Shown here in pieces: positions 43,281-51,322 of a stretch of DNA of 64,000 nt. A model generated the notes under the pieces. It was not told the DNA's origin, ran no database searches, and saw only the letters and a program-made list of their open reading frames with translations. The first letter of the stretch is position 1; the number at the start of each line of letters is the position of its first letter. A program made the position numbers and the translations under genes. Origin of the DNA: a bacterium (GTDB taxonomy: Bacteria > Hinthialibacterota > Hinthialibacteria > Hinthialibacterales > Hinthialibacteraceae); NCBI GenBank assembly GCA_016125385.1, contig WGLV01000035.1, positions 1 through 64,000 on the forward strand. The letters are read 5' to 3'.

Positions 43281-44658
43281 AGCCGCTTCTTCTCACGCGC
43301 CCGTCCGCGTTCTGATCGTCGATGACGAGCCCGATATGGTTTCGACCCTGGCTCAACTGGTCGGCGGCGAAGGCGGCGAGGTCGAGCCCGCCTTCAGCGC
43401 CCATGAGGCGCTGGCCGCCTGCGAGCGCGACGAGTTCGACGTCATCCTCAGCGATCTCTCCATGCCCGGCATGAGCGGCGTCGACCTGCTGCGCGAGATC
43501 AAGGCGCGCACCCCCGCCACGGAAGTCATCATCATCACCGGATATGGAACCATCGACGGCGCCGTCGAAGCCATGCGGCTGGGCGCGTTTAACTATCTCA
43601 TCAAACCGGTCGAGCCCGACGAACTGCTCGATAACCTCAGCCGCATCCGCCGCCGTCTGGCGCTGACCGGCGGCGACCCCCGCGCCAGTGGATATCAGGG
43701 AATGATCGGCCGCTCGGCCAAAATGCGCAAAATCTTTTCGCTGATTCCCCGCGTGGCGCGCATGCGCGGGTCGGTGTTGATTCAGGGCGAGAGCGGCGTC
43801 GGGAAGGAACTCGTCGCCAGGGCGATTCACGACTGCGGCGATCGCCGCGGCCGCCCCTTCGTGCCCATCGACTGCGGCGCCATGACCGAAACCCTGCTCG
43901 AAAGCGAACTCTTCGGCCACAAACAGGGCGCGTTCACCGGCTCGATCACCGATCGCGCCGGCCTGATCGAATCGGCGAATGGGGGAACCCTGCTGCTCGA
44001 TGAAATCGGCAACAGCTCGCTCGCCATGCAGTCGCGCCTCTTGCGCGTGATTGAAGAAAAAAAGGTCCGCCGGCTCGGGGCCAACAACTTTCTGCCGGTC
44101 GACGTGCGCTTTCTGGCGGCGGCCAACGTCGACGTCGCCGAACAGGTCAATCAGGGGCGTTTTCGTGAAGACCTCTACTATCGCCTGTGTGGATTCGTGA
44201 TCCAGGTGCCGCCGTTGCGCGAGCGCCGCGATGACATCCCGCTGCTGGTCAAGCATTTTCTCGATCAGGTGGGTGAGTATCTCGCCGGCGCGCCCGCGTT
44301 CGTCAGCCCCGAGGCGATGGAGACGCTGATGAAATACGCCTGGCCGGGCAACGTGCGCGAACTGCGTATCGTGGTCGAGCGCGCCGCCGCGCTGGCCGAA
44401 GGCCCCTGCATCGAAAAGCGCGACCTCGTCTTCCGTCCGCTCAATGGAACCGGTTCTCCATCCCCGGCGCAGCCTGTGGGCGAACCGTCTTCCCTGATCG
44501 ACATACCGTTTTATGAAGCGGTGGAGGAATACGAGCGCAAATACCTATCCGAGCTGCTCGAACGCGCGGGCGGCAACATCTCCCACGCCTCTCACCTCTC
44601 CGGCGCCAGCCGAAAAACCATCCGCGACAAAGGCCGCAAATACGGCCTGCTCGATTGA
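43273..44658 (+). CDS. NtrC-family response regulator, AAA+ domain with altered GAFTGA loop
   Basis: A 461-residue regulator in three parts: receiver with phospho-acceptor Asp61 ('VILSDLSMPGMSG'), AAA+ ATPase with Walker A 'GESGVGKE' and Walker B 'GGTLLLDEIG', and a Fis-type HTH at the end ('GNISHASHLSGASRKTIRDK'). Such proteins melt sigma54 promoters by ATP hydrolysis. The sigma54-contact loop reads GAFTGS (43927-43944) instead of GAFTGA, so activity on sigma54 should not be assumed. It is encoded with its cognate kinase and followed after 4 nt by a HigA-like gene. Confidence 0.92.
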   Translation: MIEAASSHAPVRVLIVDDEPDMVSTLAQLVGGEGGEVEPAFSAHEALAACERDEFDVILSDLSMPGMSGVDLLREIKARTPATEVIIITGYGTIDGAVEAMRLGAFNYLIKPVEPDELLDNLSRIRRRLALTGGDPRASGYQGMIGRSAKMRKIFSLIPRVARMRGSVLIQGESGVGKELVARAIHDCGDRRGRPFVPIDCGAMTETLLESELFGHKQGAFTGSITDRAGLIESANGGTLLLDEIGNSSLAMQSRLLRVIEEKKVRRLGANNFLPVDVRFLAAANVDVAEQVNQGRFREDLYYRLCGFVIQVPPLRERRDDIPLLVKHFLDQVGEYLAGAPAFVSPEAMETLMKYAWPGNVRELRIVVERAAALAEGPCIEKRDLVFRPLNGTGSPSPAQPVGEPSSLIDIPFYEAVEEYERKYLSELLERAGGNISHASHLSGASRKTIRDKGRKYGLLD

Positions 44659-44662
44659 GATC

Positions 44663-44914
44663 ATGCCGATGAAAAACCCGCCGCATCCCGGCCGCGTGGT
44701 TCGTGATGATATCATCGAAGCGCTTGAACTCGACGTGACTCGCGCCGCGTTGCTGCTCGGCGTGGCGCGCTCAACCTTGTCCAAATTGCTTAACCAGAGA
44801 GCGAGTCTTTCGCCGGAAATGGCTTTGCGCATTGAAAAGGCTTTTGGCCCCAACGCCGATCATCTCATGCGGATGCAGTTAAGTTTCGATATGGCTCGGG
44901 CGCGCAGCCGCTGA
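44663..44914 (+). CDS. HigA-like HTH protein without a toxin partner
   Basis: An 83-residue protein of the HigA antitoxin class: 'NPPHPGRVVRDDIIEALELD', then HTH 'AALLLGVARSTLSKLLNQRA', 'SLSPEMALRIEKAFG' and 'ADHLMRMQLSFDMA'. HigA normally follows a HigB toxin; here the upstream gene is the NtrC-like regulator, 4 nt away, and no toxin is seen on either side. It may have been recruited as a small regulator in the two-component operon. A frame extension upstream into the NtrC-like gene is rejected. Confidence 0.85.
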   Translation: MPMKNPPHPGRVVRDDIIEALELDVTRAALLLGVARSTLSKLLNQRASLSPEMALRIEKAFGPNADHLMRMQLSFDMARARSR

Positions 44915-44921
44915 GCATTGC

Positions 44922-45782
44922 TTATTTTATGCGCCTGATCGACGCCAGCTGGTCGGCCAGCAGGCCGAAGAAGAAGATCACCGCGCCGCCCGCCAGCGCC
45001 AGCACCGCGCCGTCGGGAATATTGAACTCGCGCGTCAGGTTCCAGCCGATGTACCCGAACCCCGCCGCGAACATCAGCGCGCTGATCGGCAGAAACACCT
45101 TCAGCGGGTTAAACAACACCGAGATGCGCAAAATCAAAAGCAGCGTGCGCAGCCCGTCGGCCAGCGTCACCGTGCTGCGCCGCCCCTCGCGTGGATGCGC
45201 CTGAATGGGCAGCCAGCCCACGCGGTAGGCGTCTTTGATCATCGCCAGCGTCAGCGTGGTGGTGAATGAAAACGCGTTGGGCAGAATGGGGAAATACGGC
45301 TCGGCCACGCTCTTGCGGAACACGCGCAGCCCCGAGTTGACGTCTTCGGGCCGCTCGCCCACCAGAAACGCCGCCATCCACTGCAACAGACGCTTGCCCG
45401 GCATGCGCGCCGCGTATTGAAACGACTTCGCGTCGCGCGCGCCCACCACCATGTCGTACCCCTCTTCCATTTTGGCGAGCAGGCGGGGCGCGTCGGCGGG
45501 GTCGTGTTGGCCGTCGGCGTCCATGATGACGATCACGTCGTGTTTGGCGTGGCGCAGGCCCGTCTTGAGCGCGGCGCCGTAGCCTTTCCGCTTCCAGTGG
45601 CGAATTACGTGAATGCGCGCCTGCTCGGCGGCCTCGGCGGTGGCGTCGTCCGAGCCGTCGTCGACCACGATGATCTCGTGCTTGACGTCGCGCAGCGCCT
45701 CGCGCGCTCCACAGGCCGTCCGCGCCACGCTCGCCTCTTCGTTATAGGCTGGAATAATAATCGAAACCGGTTCACCGTTCAT
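44922..45782 (-). CDS. Family 2 glycosyltransferase with C-terminal membrane helices (DPM1/GtrB-like)
   Basis: The 286-residue protein begins with the GT-A fold motifs 'VSIIIPAYNEE', 'IIVVDDGSDDAT', 'KRKGYGAALKTGL' and the metal-binding 'IMDADGQHDP', then 'VGARD' and two hydrophobic spans at the end. Relatives transfer a sugar from a nucleotide donor to a lipid carrier such as undecaprenyl phosphate. The start ATG 45782 overlaps the stop of the restriction-endonuclease-like gene (ATGA), tying it unexpectedly to the restriction-modification cassette. Confidence 0.9.
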   Translation of the reverse strand: MNGEPVSIIIPAYNEEASVARTACGAREALRDVKHEIIVVDDGSDDATAEAAEQARIHVIRHWKRKGYGAALKTGLRHAKHDVIVIMDADGQHDPADAPRLLAKMEEGYDMVVGARDAKSFQYAARMPGKRLLQWMAAFLVGERPEDVNSGLRVFRKSVAEPYFPILPNAFSFTTTLTLAMIKDAYRVGWLPIQAHPREGRRSTVTLADGLRTLLLILRISVLFNPLKVFLPISALMFAAGFGYIGWNLTREFNIPDGAVLALAGGAVIFFFGLLADQLASIRRIK

Positions 45783-46663
45783 CGCCGCGCTCGTTTCAGG
45801 GTCGTCCATTCCGAGACGAAAAATTCATGATCTTCACGGACCAGCCGCGTTCGCCGCTGGGTCTCCGCCGACATCATACGCGCTTCGATGTGGACGTCGA
45901 CCACGTCGTTCGCGCCGCAGCCGAACACCGCCGCCATCGCGTTCATCAGCCGCACCTCCTCCAGCCGCCAGCAGGGCGGCGCTGGATTGTTGCGCGCGTC
46001 GGGAATATTGCGTGGAAACAGGTACAGACAGGGCGGCGGCGCCTGAAAGCGGTCGCTCAGTTTCACCAGCCGGTCCGGATCGGCCAGCGTCTTGGGGCAG
46101 GGCCGCCCCGCCGTCGCGCACACCATATCCCAGATAATCAGCCCGTCGACGCGCTGGCCCCGGTGAATCACCTCGGCGCCCAGCCGCGTACAGATGCCCG
46201 ACCGCGCGTTTTTTCGCGGGTCCGACCCCCGGTTCTGACAGAGTGACCAGATGATGAATTCATCCGCGTGCGGAGGCCGTTCGAAGATGTTGGTGTTATT
46301 GCCGTCGAGACATCCCTTGGTTTCGATGATGCTGCGCCAGCCGCCCGGCATGATGACCTCATAATCGTGGCGTTCGCCTGAGCCGGTGAAGGTCCATTGC
46401 TCAATGGCGCGGGCGAGTTGAAGCCGGTTGAGCGCGCTTTCGATGAAGGCGCGTTTTTCTTTCATCGACGCCGCGTTCGAGCCGCGCAGCCGCTCCACCG
46501 CGCTGTAAAACAGGCCCGACTCCCAGAACTCATCCGCGCTCATGCCATGATCGCCGATGCCGGGCGCGGCTTCTTTCAGCGCCTTGATATACTCCGTCAC
46601 CTGCCGGTCATACCCATCCCGCTTCTGGCAGAGAACGAACGGCGTGTCGCCTGGCCGCGCCAT
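45779..46663 (-). CDS. Probable type II restriction endonuclease
   Basis: A 294-residue protein with no membrane spans, encoded directly after a C5-cytosine methyltransferase (start and stop overlap by one base) and downstream of vsr, the typical place for the restriction enzyme. Asp100 followed by Glu114-Thr-Lys116 in 'HDYEVIMPGGWRSIIETKGC' resembles the PD-(D/E)XK nuclease core. No close family is recognised and the recognition sequence cannot be deduced. ATG 46663 is preferred over one 18 codons upstream that would sit inside the methyltransferase. Confidence 0.7.
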   Translation of the reverse strand: MARPGDTPFVLCQKRDGYDRQVTEYIKALKEAAPGIGDHGMSADEFWESGLFYSAVERLRGSNAASMKEKRAFIESALNRLQLARAIEQWTFTGSGERHDYEVIMPGGWRSIIETKGCLDGNNTNIFERPPHADEFIIWSLCQNRGSDPRKNARSGICTRLGAEVIHRGQRVDGLIIWDMVCATAGRPCPKTLADPDRLVKLSDRFQAPPPCLYLFPRNIPDARNNPAPPCWRLEEVRLMNAMAAVFGCGANDVVDVHIEARMMSAETQRRTRLVREDHEFFVSEWTTLKRARR

Positions 46664-47838
46664 CAGAGGGCCTCCCCGCGTTTCCGCGCCTCGCGCGCCA
46701 GCGGCCGCAGGATGCACTTCTCCAGCCAGGCCACCACCGGCACGGCGAGACCGTCGCCCATCAGGTGGTAGGCTTCGTTATAGCCCTCGGGCAGCCGGTA
46801 GCGCTCCGGCGCGCCCATCAGCCTCGCCGCTTCTCTCGCCGACAGCAGCCGCGAGCGCACCGCCCCGTCTTCAATGATCAGAAGCGTCTGGCGGCTCGAA
46901 CCGCCCGCCGGCGTGCGCAGACACCCGCTCACACCGTCGAAGCGAACCTCGGCGCGCTGCACGTTTTCGCCGTTTTCGCCCCGCCGCGTGCGTTTATACA
47001 CCGCGCCGATGACGCAACCGCCGCGCCGCCGGGCTTCATCCAGCTTGGCGCGATTGATCTCGCTCATCTTGGCCAGCAGCGCGCGCGTTTCGGCTTCGTC
47101 GTTCCATAAATAGGCGGGTGGATCGTCTTCAATGCAGTCGCTCAGCGTTTTTGTGCGCGCGGGCGGCGTGGGCGTCTTCCACCATACCCAGACCTGTTTC
47201 AGTTCATCGGGCGCGGTTTCATACGCTCGCTGGATCGGCGAGGGGTGCCAGATTCCGCCCGGGCCGTCCTCCGTGATTTTCCGGGGAATCTCGAGAGTCT
47301 CTTTCACCGCGACGATGAACAGCCGGGGGCGCGATTGCGGGACGAAATGCACCGCGTCCATCACCATCGGTCCCGCGCGGTAGCCCGATTCGGCGAGTAC
47401 GGCCAATAGCGCCTGAAAATCCTGCCCGCCTTTCGAGGTGATCGCTCCGGTGACGTTTTCCAGAACCACGATCGGCGCCGGGCGGCCTTCGGCGTCGAGC
47501 GATTTCATCAGCTCCCAGAAAGGCCAGAAGGTCCCGCTGCGCCGCGCGCGCAGCCCGCCGCGTACTCCCGCCAGCGACAGGTCCTGACAGGGAAACGATC
47601 CCCACGACAACGCCGCGCCCTCCGGCAGGTCGGCGGTGGTCAGGCCGGCCACGTCGCCGCATACGAAATGAGGATGCGCGTCGCCATTGCGCCGCCGTAA
47701 AAAATTCTCCGCGTACGCGCGCGCCTTTTTGGGGCTGTTGTCGTTGGCGAACAGGCATCGCCATCGCTTCCCCAGCCCCAGGCGCGCCATGCCGCCGCCC
47801 GCGAAAAACTCATAAAAACCGAAAGGTGCGTCCGCCAT
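46663..47838 (-). CDS. DNA cytosine-C5 methyltransferase
   Basis: Methylates cytosine in a specific DNA site to protect it from the partner nuclease. The 391-residue enzyme has motif I 'EFFAGGGMARLGL', motif IV with catalytic Cys84 ('GSFPCQDLS'), motif VI 'VVLENVTG' (Glu127), motif VIII 'QSRPRLFIVAV' and the late motifs IX-X ('LSAREAARLMGAPERY', 'YHLMGDGLAVPVVAW'). The target-recognition region lies between about residues 185 and 320. It sits between vsr and the endonuclease candidate. Confidence 0.95.
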   Translation of the reverse strand: MADAPFGFYEFFAGGGMARLGLGKRWRCLFANDNSPKKARAYAENFLRRRNGDAHPHFVCGDVAGLTTADLPEGAALSWGSFPCQDLSLAGVRGGLRARRSGTFWPFWELMKSLDAEGRPAPIVVLENVTGAITSKGGQDFQALLAVLAESGYRAGPMVMDAVHFVPQSRPRLFIVAVKETLEIPRKITEDGPGGIWHPSPIQRAYETAPDELKQVWVWWKTPTPPARTKTLSDCIEDDPPAYLWNDEAETRALLAKMSEINRAKLDEARRRGGCVIGAVYKRTRRGENGENVQRAEVRFDGVSGCLRTPAGGSSRQTLLIIEDGAVRSRLLSAREAARLMGAPERYRLPEGYNEAYHLMGDGLAVPVVAWLEKCILRPLAREARKRGEAL

Positions 47839-47866
47839 GAATCAGTTTGTGTGTTCGATGATTGAT

Positions 47867-48274
47867 TTATCGCCGCAAAAACGCCGCAAGCCGCGCCCGC
47901 AGGCGTTCTTCATTCTTGAGTTGACATTCCCAGATGACCAGCACGTCCCAGCCCTGCTTCTTCAGCGCGCGCCGGTTGCGGCGGTCGCGGGCCATGTTGC
48001 GGTCCAGCTTGGCCGTCCAGTACTCCGTGCGGCTGCTCGGACGGTTTCGCCCCGCCTTGCAGGAGTGCCCATGCCAGAAACAGCCGTGTACGAAGATGAC
48101 CTTGCGCCGCGAGACGAAAACCAGGTCGGGCTTGCCCGGCAGACCGGCGTGATGCAGCCGGTAACGAAAGCCCATGCCGTGCGCCGTCCGCCGTACGATC
48201 CATTCCGGCTTGGTGTCCTTGCCGCGTACTCGCGACATGGTACGGCGCCGCTGTTCGGGAGTCAGGTTATCCAT
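47867..48274 (-). CDS. vsr: Very short patch repair endonuclease
   Basis: Nicks T:G mismatches that arise when 5-methylcytosine deaminates, and so accompanies C5 methyltransferases. The 135-residue protein shows the family start 'DNLTPEQRRRTMSRVRGKDT', catalytic Asp50 ('GKPDLVF'), Phe61 and Trp67-His68 ('FVHGCFWHGHSC'), matching E. coli Vsr residues Asp51, Phe62, Trp68 and His69. The start codon is 7 nt from a perfect TATAAT, implying a leaderless message. First gene of the vsr-methyltransferase-nuclease-glycosyltransferase run. Confidence 0.96.
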   Translation of the reverse strand: MDNLTPEQRRRTMSRVRGKDTKPEWIVRRTAHGMGFRYRLHHAGLPGKPDLVFVSRRKVIFVHGCFWHGHSCKAGRNRPSSRTEYWTAKLDRNMARDRRNRRALKKQGWDVLVIWECQLKNEERLRARLAAFLRR

Positions 48275-48281
48275 CGCACTG

Positions 48282-48287
48282 ATTATA
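48282..48287 (-). promoter_or_regulatory. -10 box of the vsr operon
   Basis: TATAAT on the minus strand, with only 7 nt between it and the vsr ATG. A weak -35 (CTGAAT) lies 17 bp upstream. Transcription should start at or within a base or two of the start codon. A copy of the structured repeat begins about 25 bp upstream. Confidence 0.6.
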
Positions 48288-48311
48288 GCGTTTATAAGAA
48301 TAATATTCAGA

Positions 48312-48398
48312 ATGGACCTTGGCGCAATCGGCGAAAATCACACGGAATACGTGTTTTTCGCCACGTTCAATCCGAACGTGGCTTTGACGATAAAAATA
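48312..48398. repeat. Structured insertion element, copy B (upstream of vsr)
   Basis: Two adjacent hairpins: GCGAAAATCAC (48331-48341) with GTGTTTTTCGC (48351-48361, one mismatch), and a perfect CCACGTTC-AATCC-GAACGTGG (48361-48381). Both align with hairpins in the element inside the higB relic at 13.9 kb. In the second hairpin the stem bases differ between copies but mostly still pair, pointing to conserved structure. The remaining bases to 48588 hold no gene. Confidence 0.7.
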
Positions 48399-48588
48399 TA
48401 CCCGATGAGATCCCCTTGAGGATACCTGTTTATCATCGACGCCTCTGGCGAAAACTATCAGCCGTCCGTCTTTTGCATTGCACGTTCTTATCGCGCCCGG
48501 TCATTCAAGGGGGGGATGGTCATTAAACAAACGCCCGATCCACCGGGCGGTGAATCGGGCGCGTGGTCGCTCGAAGGGTGGAGCGGGG

Positions 48589-49038
48589 TTATCCAAGCAG
48601 AAACGACATCTGGTCGCGGGCTTCTTTAAGGCGCTTGCCCACCGCGCGGGAGATAAACTCGAATACTTCTGCTTTGACGCCGACGTCCTGCTTGAACAGC
48701 TCGATCATCTTCTCCCGTGGCAGCGCCAGGGCGACGGTGTCTTCTTCACAGTGCGACGACGCTGTAACCACATGCGGCGGAACCAGCGCCGACCAGCCGA
48801 ACAGATCGCCGGGGTGAACGGTGTAAATTGAAATGGTGTGGTTGCCCGGCAGGGTCATCTCGATCGTCACGCGGCCCTGCTTGACCACGTACAGCGCGTC
48901 CGCTTCTCCTTTTTCGCGCTGGATGAACTCGCCTTTGGGATAGTTTTTTTCTTCAGCGATGGCGCAGAGTTTTTCCAGTTGCGTATCGCTGAGGCCGGGA
49001 AAACATTGAATTTCCTGAATCGTATTGGTCGCCAGCAT
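48589..49038 (-). CDS. Stand-alone cyclic-nucleotide-binding domain protein
   Basis: A 149-residue protein formed of one CAP_ED domain: 'IQCFPGLSDTQLEKLCAIAE', 'YPKGEFIQREKGEADALYVV', 'GRVTIEM', 'HPGDLFGWSALVPP', then a C-terminal helix. Unlike CRP/FNR regulators it lacks a DNA-binding HTH and ends at 'ARDQMSFLLG'. The ligand-contact Arg of the phosphate-binding cassette is not clearly present ('GWSALV'), so cAMP binding is uncertain. It may act by protein contact. ATG 49038 follows GGGGAAAG. Confidence 0.85.
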   Translation of the reverse strand: MLATNTIQEIQCFPGLSDTQLEKLCAIAEEKNYPKGEFIQREKGEADALYVVKQGRVTIEMTLPGNHTISIYTVHPGDLFGWSALVPPHVVTASSHCEEDTVALALPREKMIELFKQDVGVKAEVFEFISRAVGKRLKEARDQMSFLLG

Positions 49039-49422
49039 GATCTTTCCCCTTTCACAATCCATGAATCGCTCTAGCCAGGTTTCACCGCGACGCTCCCCAG
49101 AACCACCGGATCAGGGCGGCTATTTTCATCGCGGTATGAACGAAAATGTATCATGAAGATACGTAAAAACAACAAGTATTTTTTTAACTAAGTAGTGTAT
49201 AGTCAGTATTTTAACTTGATGTTGGCGATAAAAACATCTTACCCGATGCGGCGGCGAATCATCCCATTACGCCATATGTTCGTATGAAAATATTCCGGTT
49301 TTCCGGTGTACTTTCGTTTAAAATCCGCCGTTCGCCTCGACAGGCGCGTACTGACCGAACCGTACTGCTTGTATCGGCGCTGTGAGTTTTTTATGATGAA
49401 CCCGCCGAAAGGAAAACGCGCG
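49039..49422. other. Intergenic region between divergent genes, no gene seen
   Basis: AT-rich from 49145 to 49235, with possible -10-like boxes (TATAGT near 49198) but no convincing promoter pair. The dprA frame is open back to 49306, but the sequence there lacks protein-family similarity. Confidence 0.35.
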
Positions 49423-50790
49423 ATGACGAAACTGGATCGGGACAAGTTATATCCATGGTTGGCGATTTTACGCGCCAGGTTTATGGGCAGCGCTCGAGCC
49501 ATGGTTCTGGCCGAACGCTTCGGCTCGATCGAAAACGCGCTCAAGGCGTCCGTCGACGCCATCGCCGCTGTTCCCCGCTTCAATGAAGAAATGGCCCGTT
49601 CGGTAAAAGAAGCGGCGGCGGGAAAGTTCGACGATGAGATCGAGAAAGACCTGCGCTGGTGTGAAAAAAACGGCGTACAGATCTGGTTGCACACCGATGA
49701 AAAATTCCCCCGGACGCTGCGCCAGGTTCCCGCGCCGCCCGCGCTGTTGTACCTGAAGGGCGACGTGCTGCCCACCGATGCGCTGTCGCTCGCCATCGTG
49801 GGCACGCGCAACGCCTCCGACGCGGGCAAGCGCCTCGCCAACCGCATCGCGTATCAGTTGGCCGAGGCCGGCCTCACCATCATCAGCGGGCTGGCCTGGG
49901 GCGTCGACGCTTCAGCCCACAAGGGCGCGCTCAAGTATAAAACCGGCCGTACACTGGCGGTGCTCGGCAACGGCCTCAAGTTTGTTTATCCTCGTGAACA
50001 CGAATCGTTGTATGAACAGGTCGAGCGGCGCGGCGCGCTCATCACCGAGTTGTTTCACGACGTCGCCCCTGACAAGCGCAACTTTCCCCCGCGCAACCGT
50101 ATCATCAGCGGCCTCTCGCTGGGCGTGCTGGTGGTTGAAGCGCCCGAGCGCAGCGGCGCCCTCATCACCGCCGACTACGCGCTCGAACAGGGCCGCGAGG
50201 TCTTCGCCCTGCCCGGCGCCGCCGAGTCGCTCAAGGCGCGTGGAAACAACAACCTGATCGCCGATAGCGCCGCCCGGCTGGTGACTTCCGCCGACGACAT
50301 CCTGCGCGAGCTCGAAGACCGCATCGCCTATACCGTCCATGAGATCAAGGGCGAAATCGCCAGCCTGCCCAAAGCGACGCCGCCCGCCGCCATCGAAATT
50401 CTGCGCGACGGCCCGCCCCGTCTGCCTGACGCGCCGCTGAATCCCTACGCCGCGCCTTCACCCCCGCCTGAGTCTTCATCGCCTGAGCCGGCGCCGTCCG
50501 TCAAACGTGAATCGGCTCCCAAAGCCTCCTCCGCTCCGGCTGATTCCCAAACCGAGTCCGTGGTGCATCTCGACGAAACGCCCGCGCCTGCGCACCCCTT
50601 ACCTCCGCTGTCGGACGACGAAGCCGCCATTCTCGAACGCCTCAACGACGACCCCGTTCACATCGACGTCATCAGCCGCGCCATCGAGTGGCCCATCGCG
50701 CGCGCGTCGTCCGCGCTGGGGCTGTTGGAACTGAAAGGCCTGATCGCCCGCGAGGCGGGGATGCGCTTTCGCCGTATCGATCGCGACTGA
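49423..50790 (+). CDS. dprA: DNA processing protein DprA (Smf)
   Basis: Loads RecA onto single-stranded DNA taken up during transformation. The 455-residue protein has an N-terminal helical domain, the Rossmann-like core with 'SLAIVGTRNASDAGKRLANR', 'SGLAWGVDASAHKGAL', 'VLGNGLKFVYPREHE', 'FPPRNRIISGLS' and 'GREVFALPGAA', a Pro/Ser/Ala-rich linker (about residues 335-400), and a C-terminal winged-helix (DML1-like) domain. ATG 49423 (AAAGGA upstream) is preferred; ATG 49393 is an alternative. Confidence 0.94.
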   Translation: MTKLDRDKLYPWLAILRARFMGSARAMVLAERFGSIENALKASVDAIAAVPRFNEEMARSVKEAAAGKFDDEIEKDLRWCEKNGVQIWLHTDEKFPRTLRQVPAPPALLYLKGDVLPTDALSLAIVGTRNASDAGKRLANRIAYQLAEAGLTIISGLAWGVDASAHKGALKYKTGRTLAVLGNGLKFVYPREHESLYEQVERRGALITELFHDVAPDKRNFPPRNRIISGLSLGVLVVEAPERSGALITADYALEQGREVFALPGAAESLKARGNNNLIADSAARLVTSADDILRELEDRIAYTVHEIKGEIASLPKATPPAAIEILRDGPPRLPDAPLNPYAAPSPPPESSSPEPAPSVKRESAPKASSAPADSQTESVVHLDETPAPAHPLPPLSDDEAAILERLNDDPVHIDVISRAIEWPIARASSALGLLELKGLIAREAGMRFRRIDRD

Positions 50791-50949
50791 TCGGAGGGTT
50801 TCCGCCACTCGGGCGGTGCGTATTAATCTCTCTTGTTGATCGCTTTTGAATCACAAGCGCTTGCATAGGCGTGAATTTCACAAATATCGGCCTTTTTTCG
50901 TGTTATTCCTTTACTTTCGTGTTTTCGTGATTCAATAACGCATAAAGAA

Positions 50950-51013
50950 TCCCGCTGGTCGCTGAGATGAGCGGGATCAAGTAGCGTTTTCCTCCCCCAA
51001 AGTTTGGGGGAGG
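50950..51013 (+). repeat. 64-bp intergenic repeat ending in a 23-bp palindrome, copy 1
   Basis: Begins TCCCGCTGGTCGCTGAGATG and ends with the palindrome CCTCCCCCAAA / TTTGGGGGAGG (50991-51013). The same 64 bp recur at 51323-51386 with about four changes; the palindrome is identical to the one at 39622. A second palindrome, GCTGACAGTGTCGGC (51013-51027), resembles those at 63.45 and 63.5 kb. Confidence 0.85.
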
Positions 51014-51168
51014 CTGACAGTGTCGGCGGCCTGGTTTTTGGGCTGTGCGCGTTTAGCGCTCCGGTTAGTCGATGATGTGATCTGATAGAAAGACGGTTTC
51101 GGAATTTTGATTTATCAGAAACGCTGGAAACACATTATCGATAGATCAATCAGAATCGGCCGGTTGTA

Positions 51169-51191
51169 GGGGCGGGTTTTAAACCCGCCCC
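51169..51191. repeat. GGGGCGGGTTT / AAACCCGCCCC palindrome
   Basis: A perfect 11-bp inverted repeat around a single T. Palindromes of this exact type (GTAGGGGCGGGTTT...) are common dispersed intergenic repeats in many bacterial genomes. Confidence 0.8.
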
Positions 51192-51236
51192 TGTGGTGCG
51201 ATCAGTCCATCTTGCACCCGGTCATTCAAGGAGAGG

Positions 51237-51312
51237 GGGTTGGCTGAAAAATCGCGATGGCCGCGCAAGGCGCTCAACCCCCCTCTAACTCCCCCCGATC
51301 TTCGGTGAGAGA
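51237..51312. repeat. G/C-run repeat related to 39656-39731
   Basis: Shares words such as GAAAAATC, CTCAACCCCCCTCT and ACTCCCCCCGA in the same order and spacing as the 39.7 kb copy. No coding potential. Confidence 0.7.
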
Positions 51313-51322
51313 ACCATAGCCC

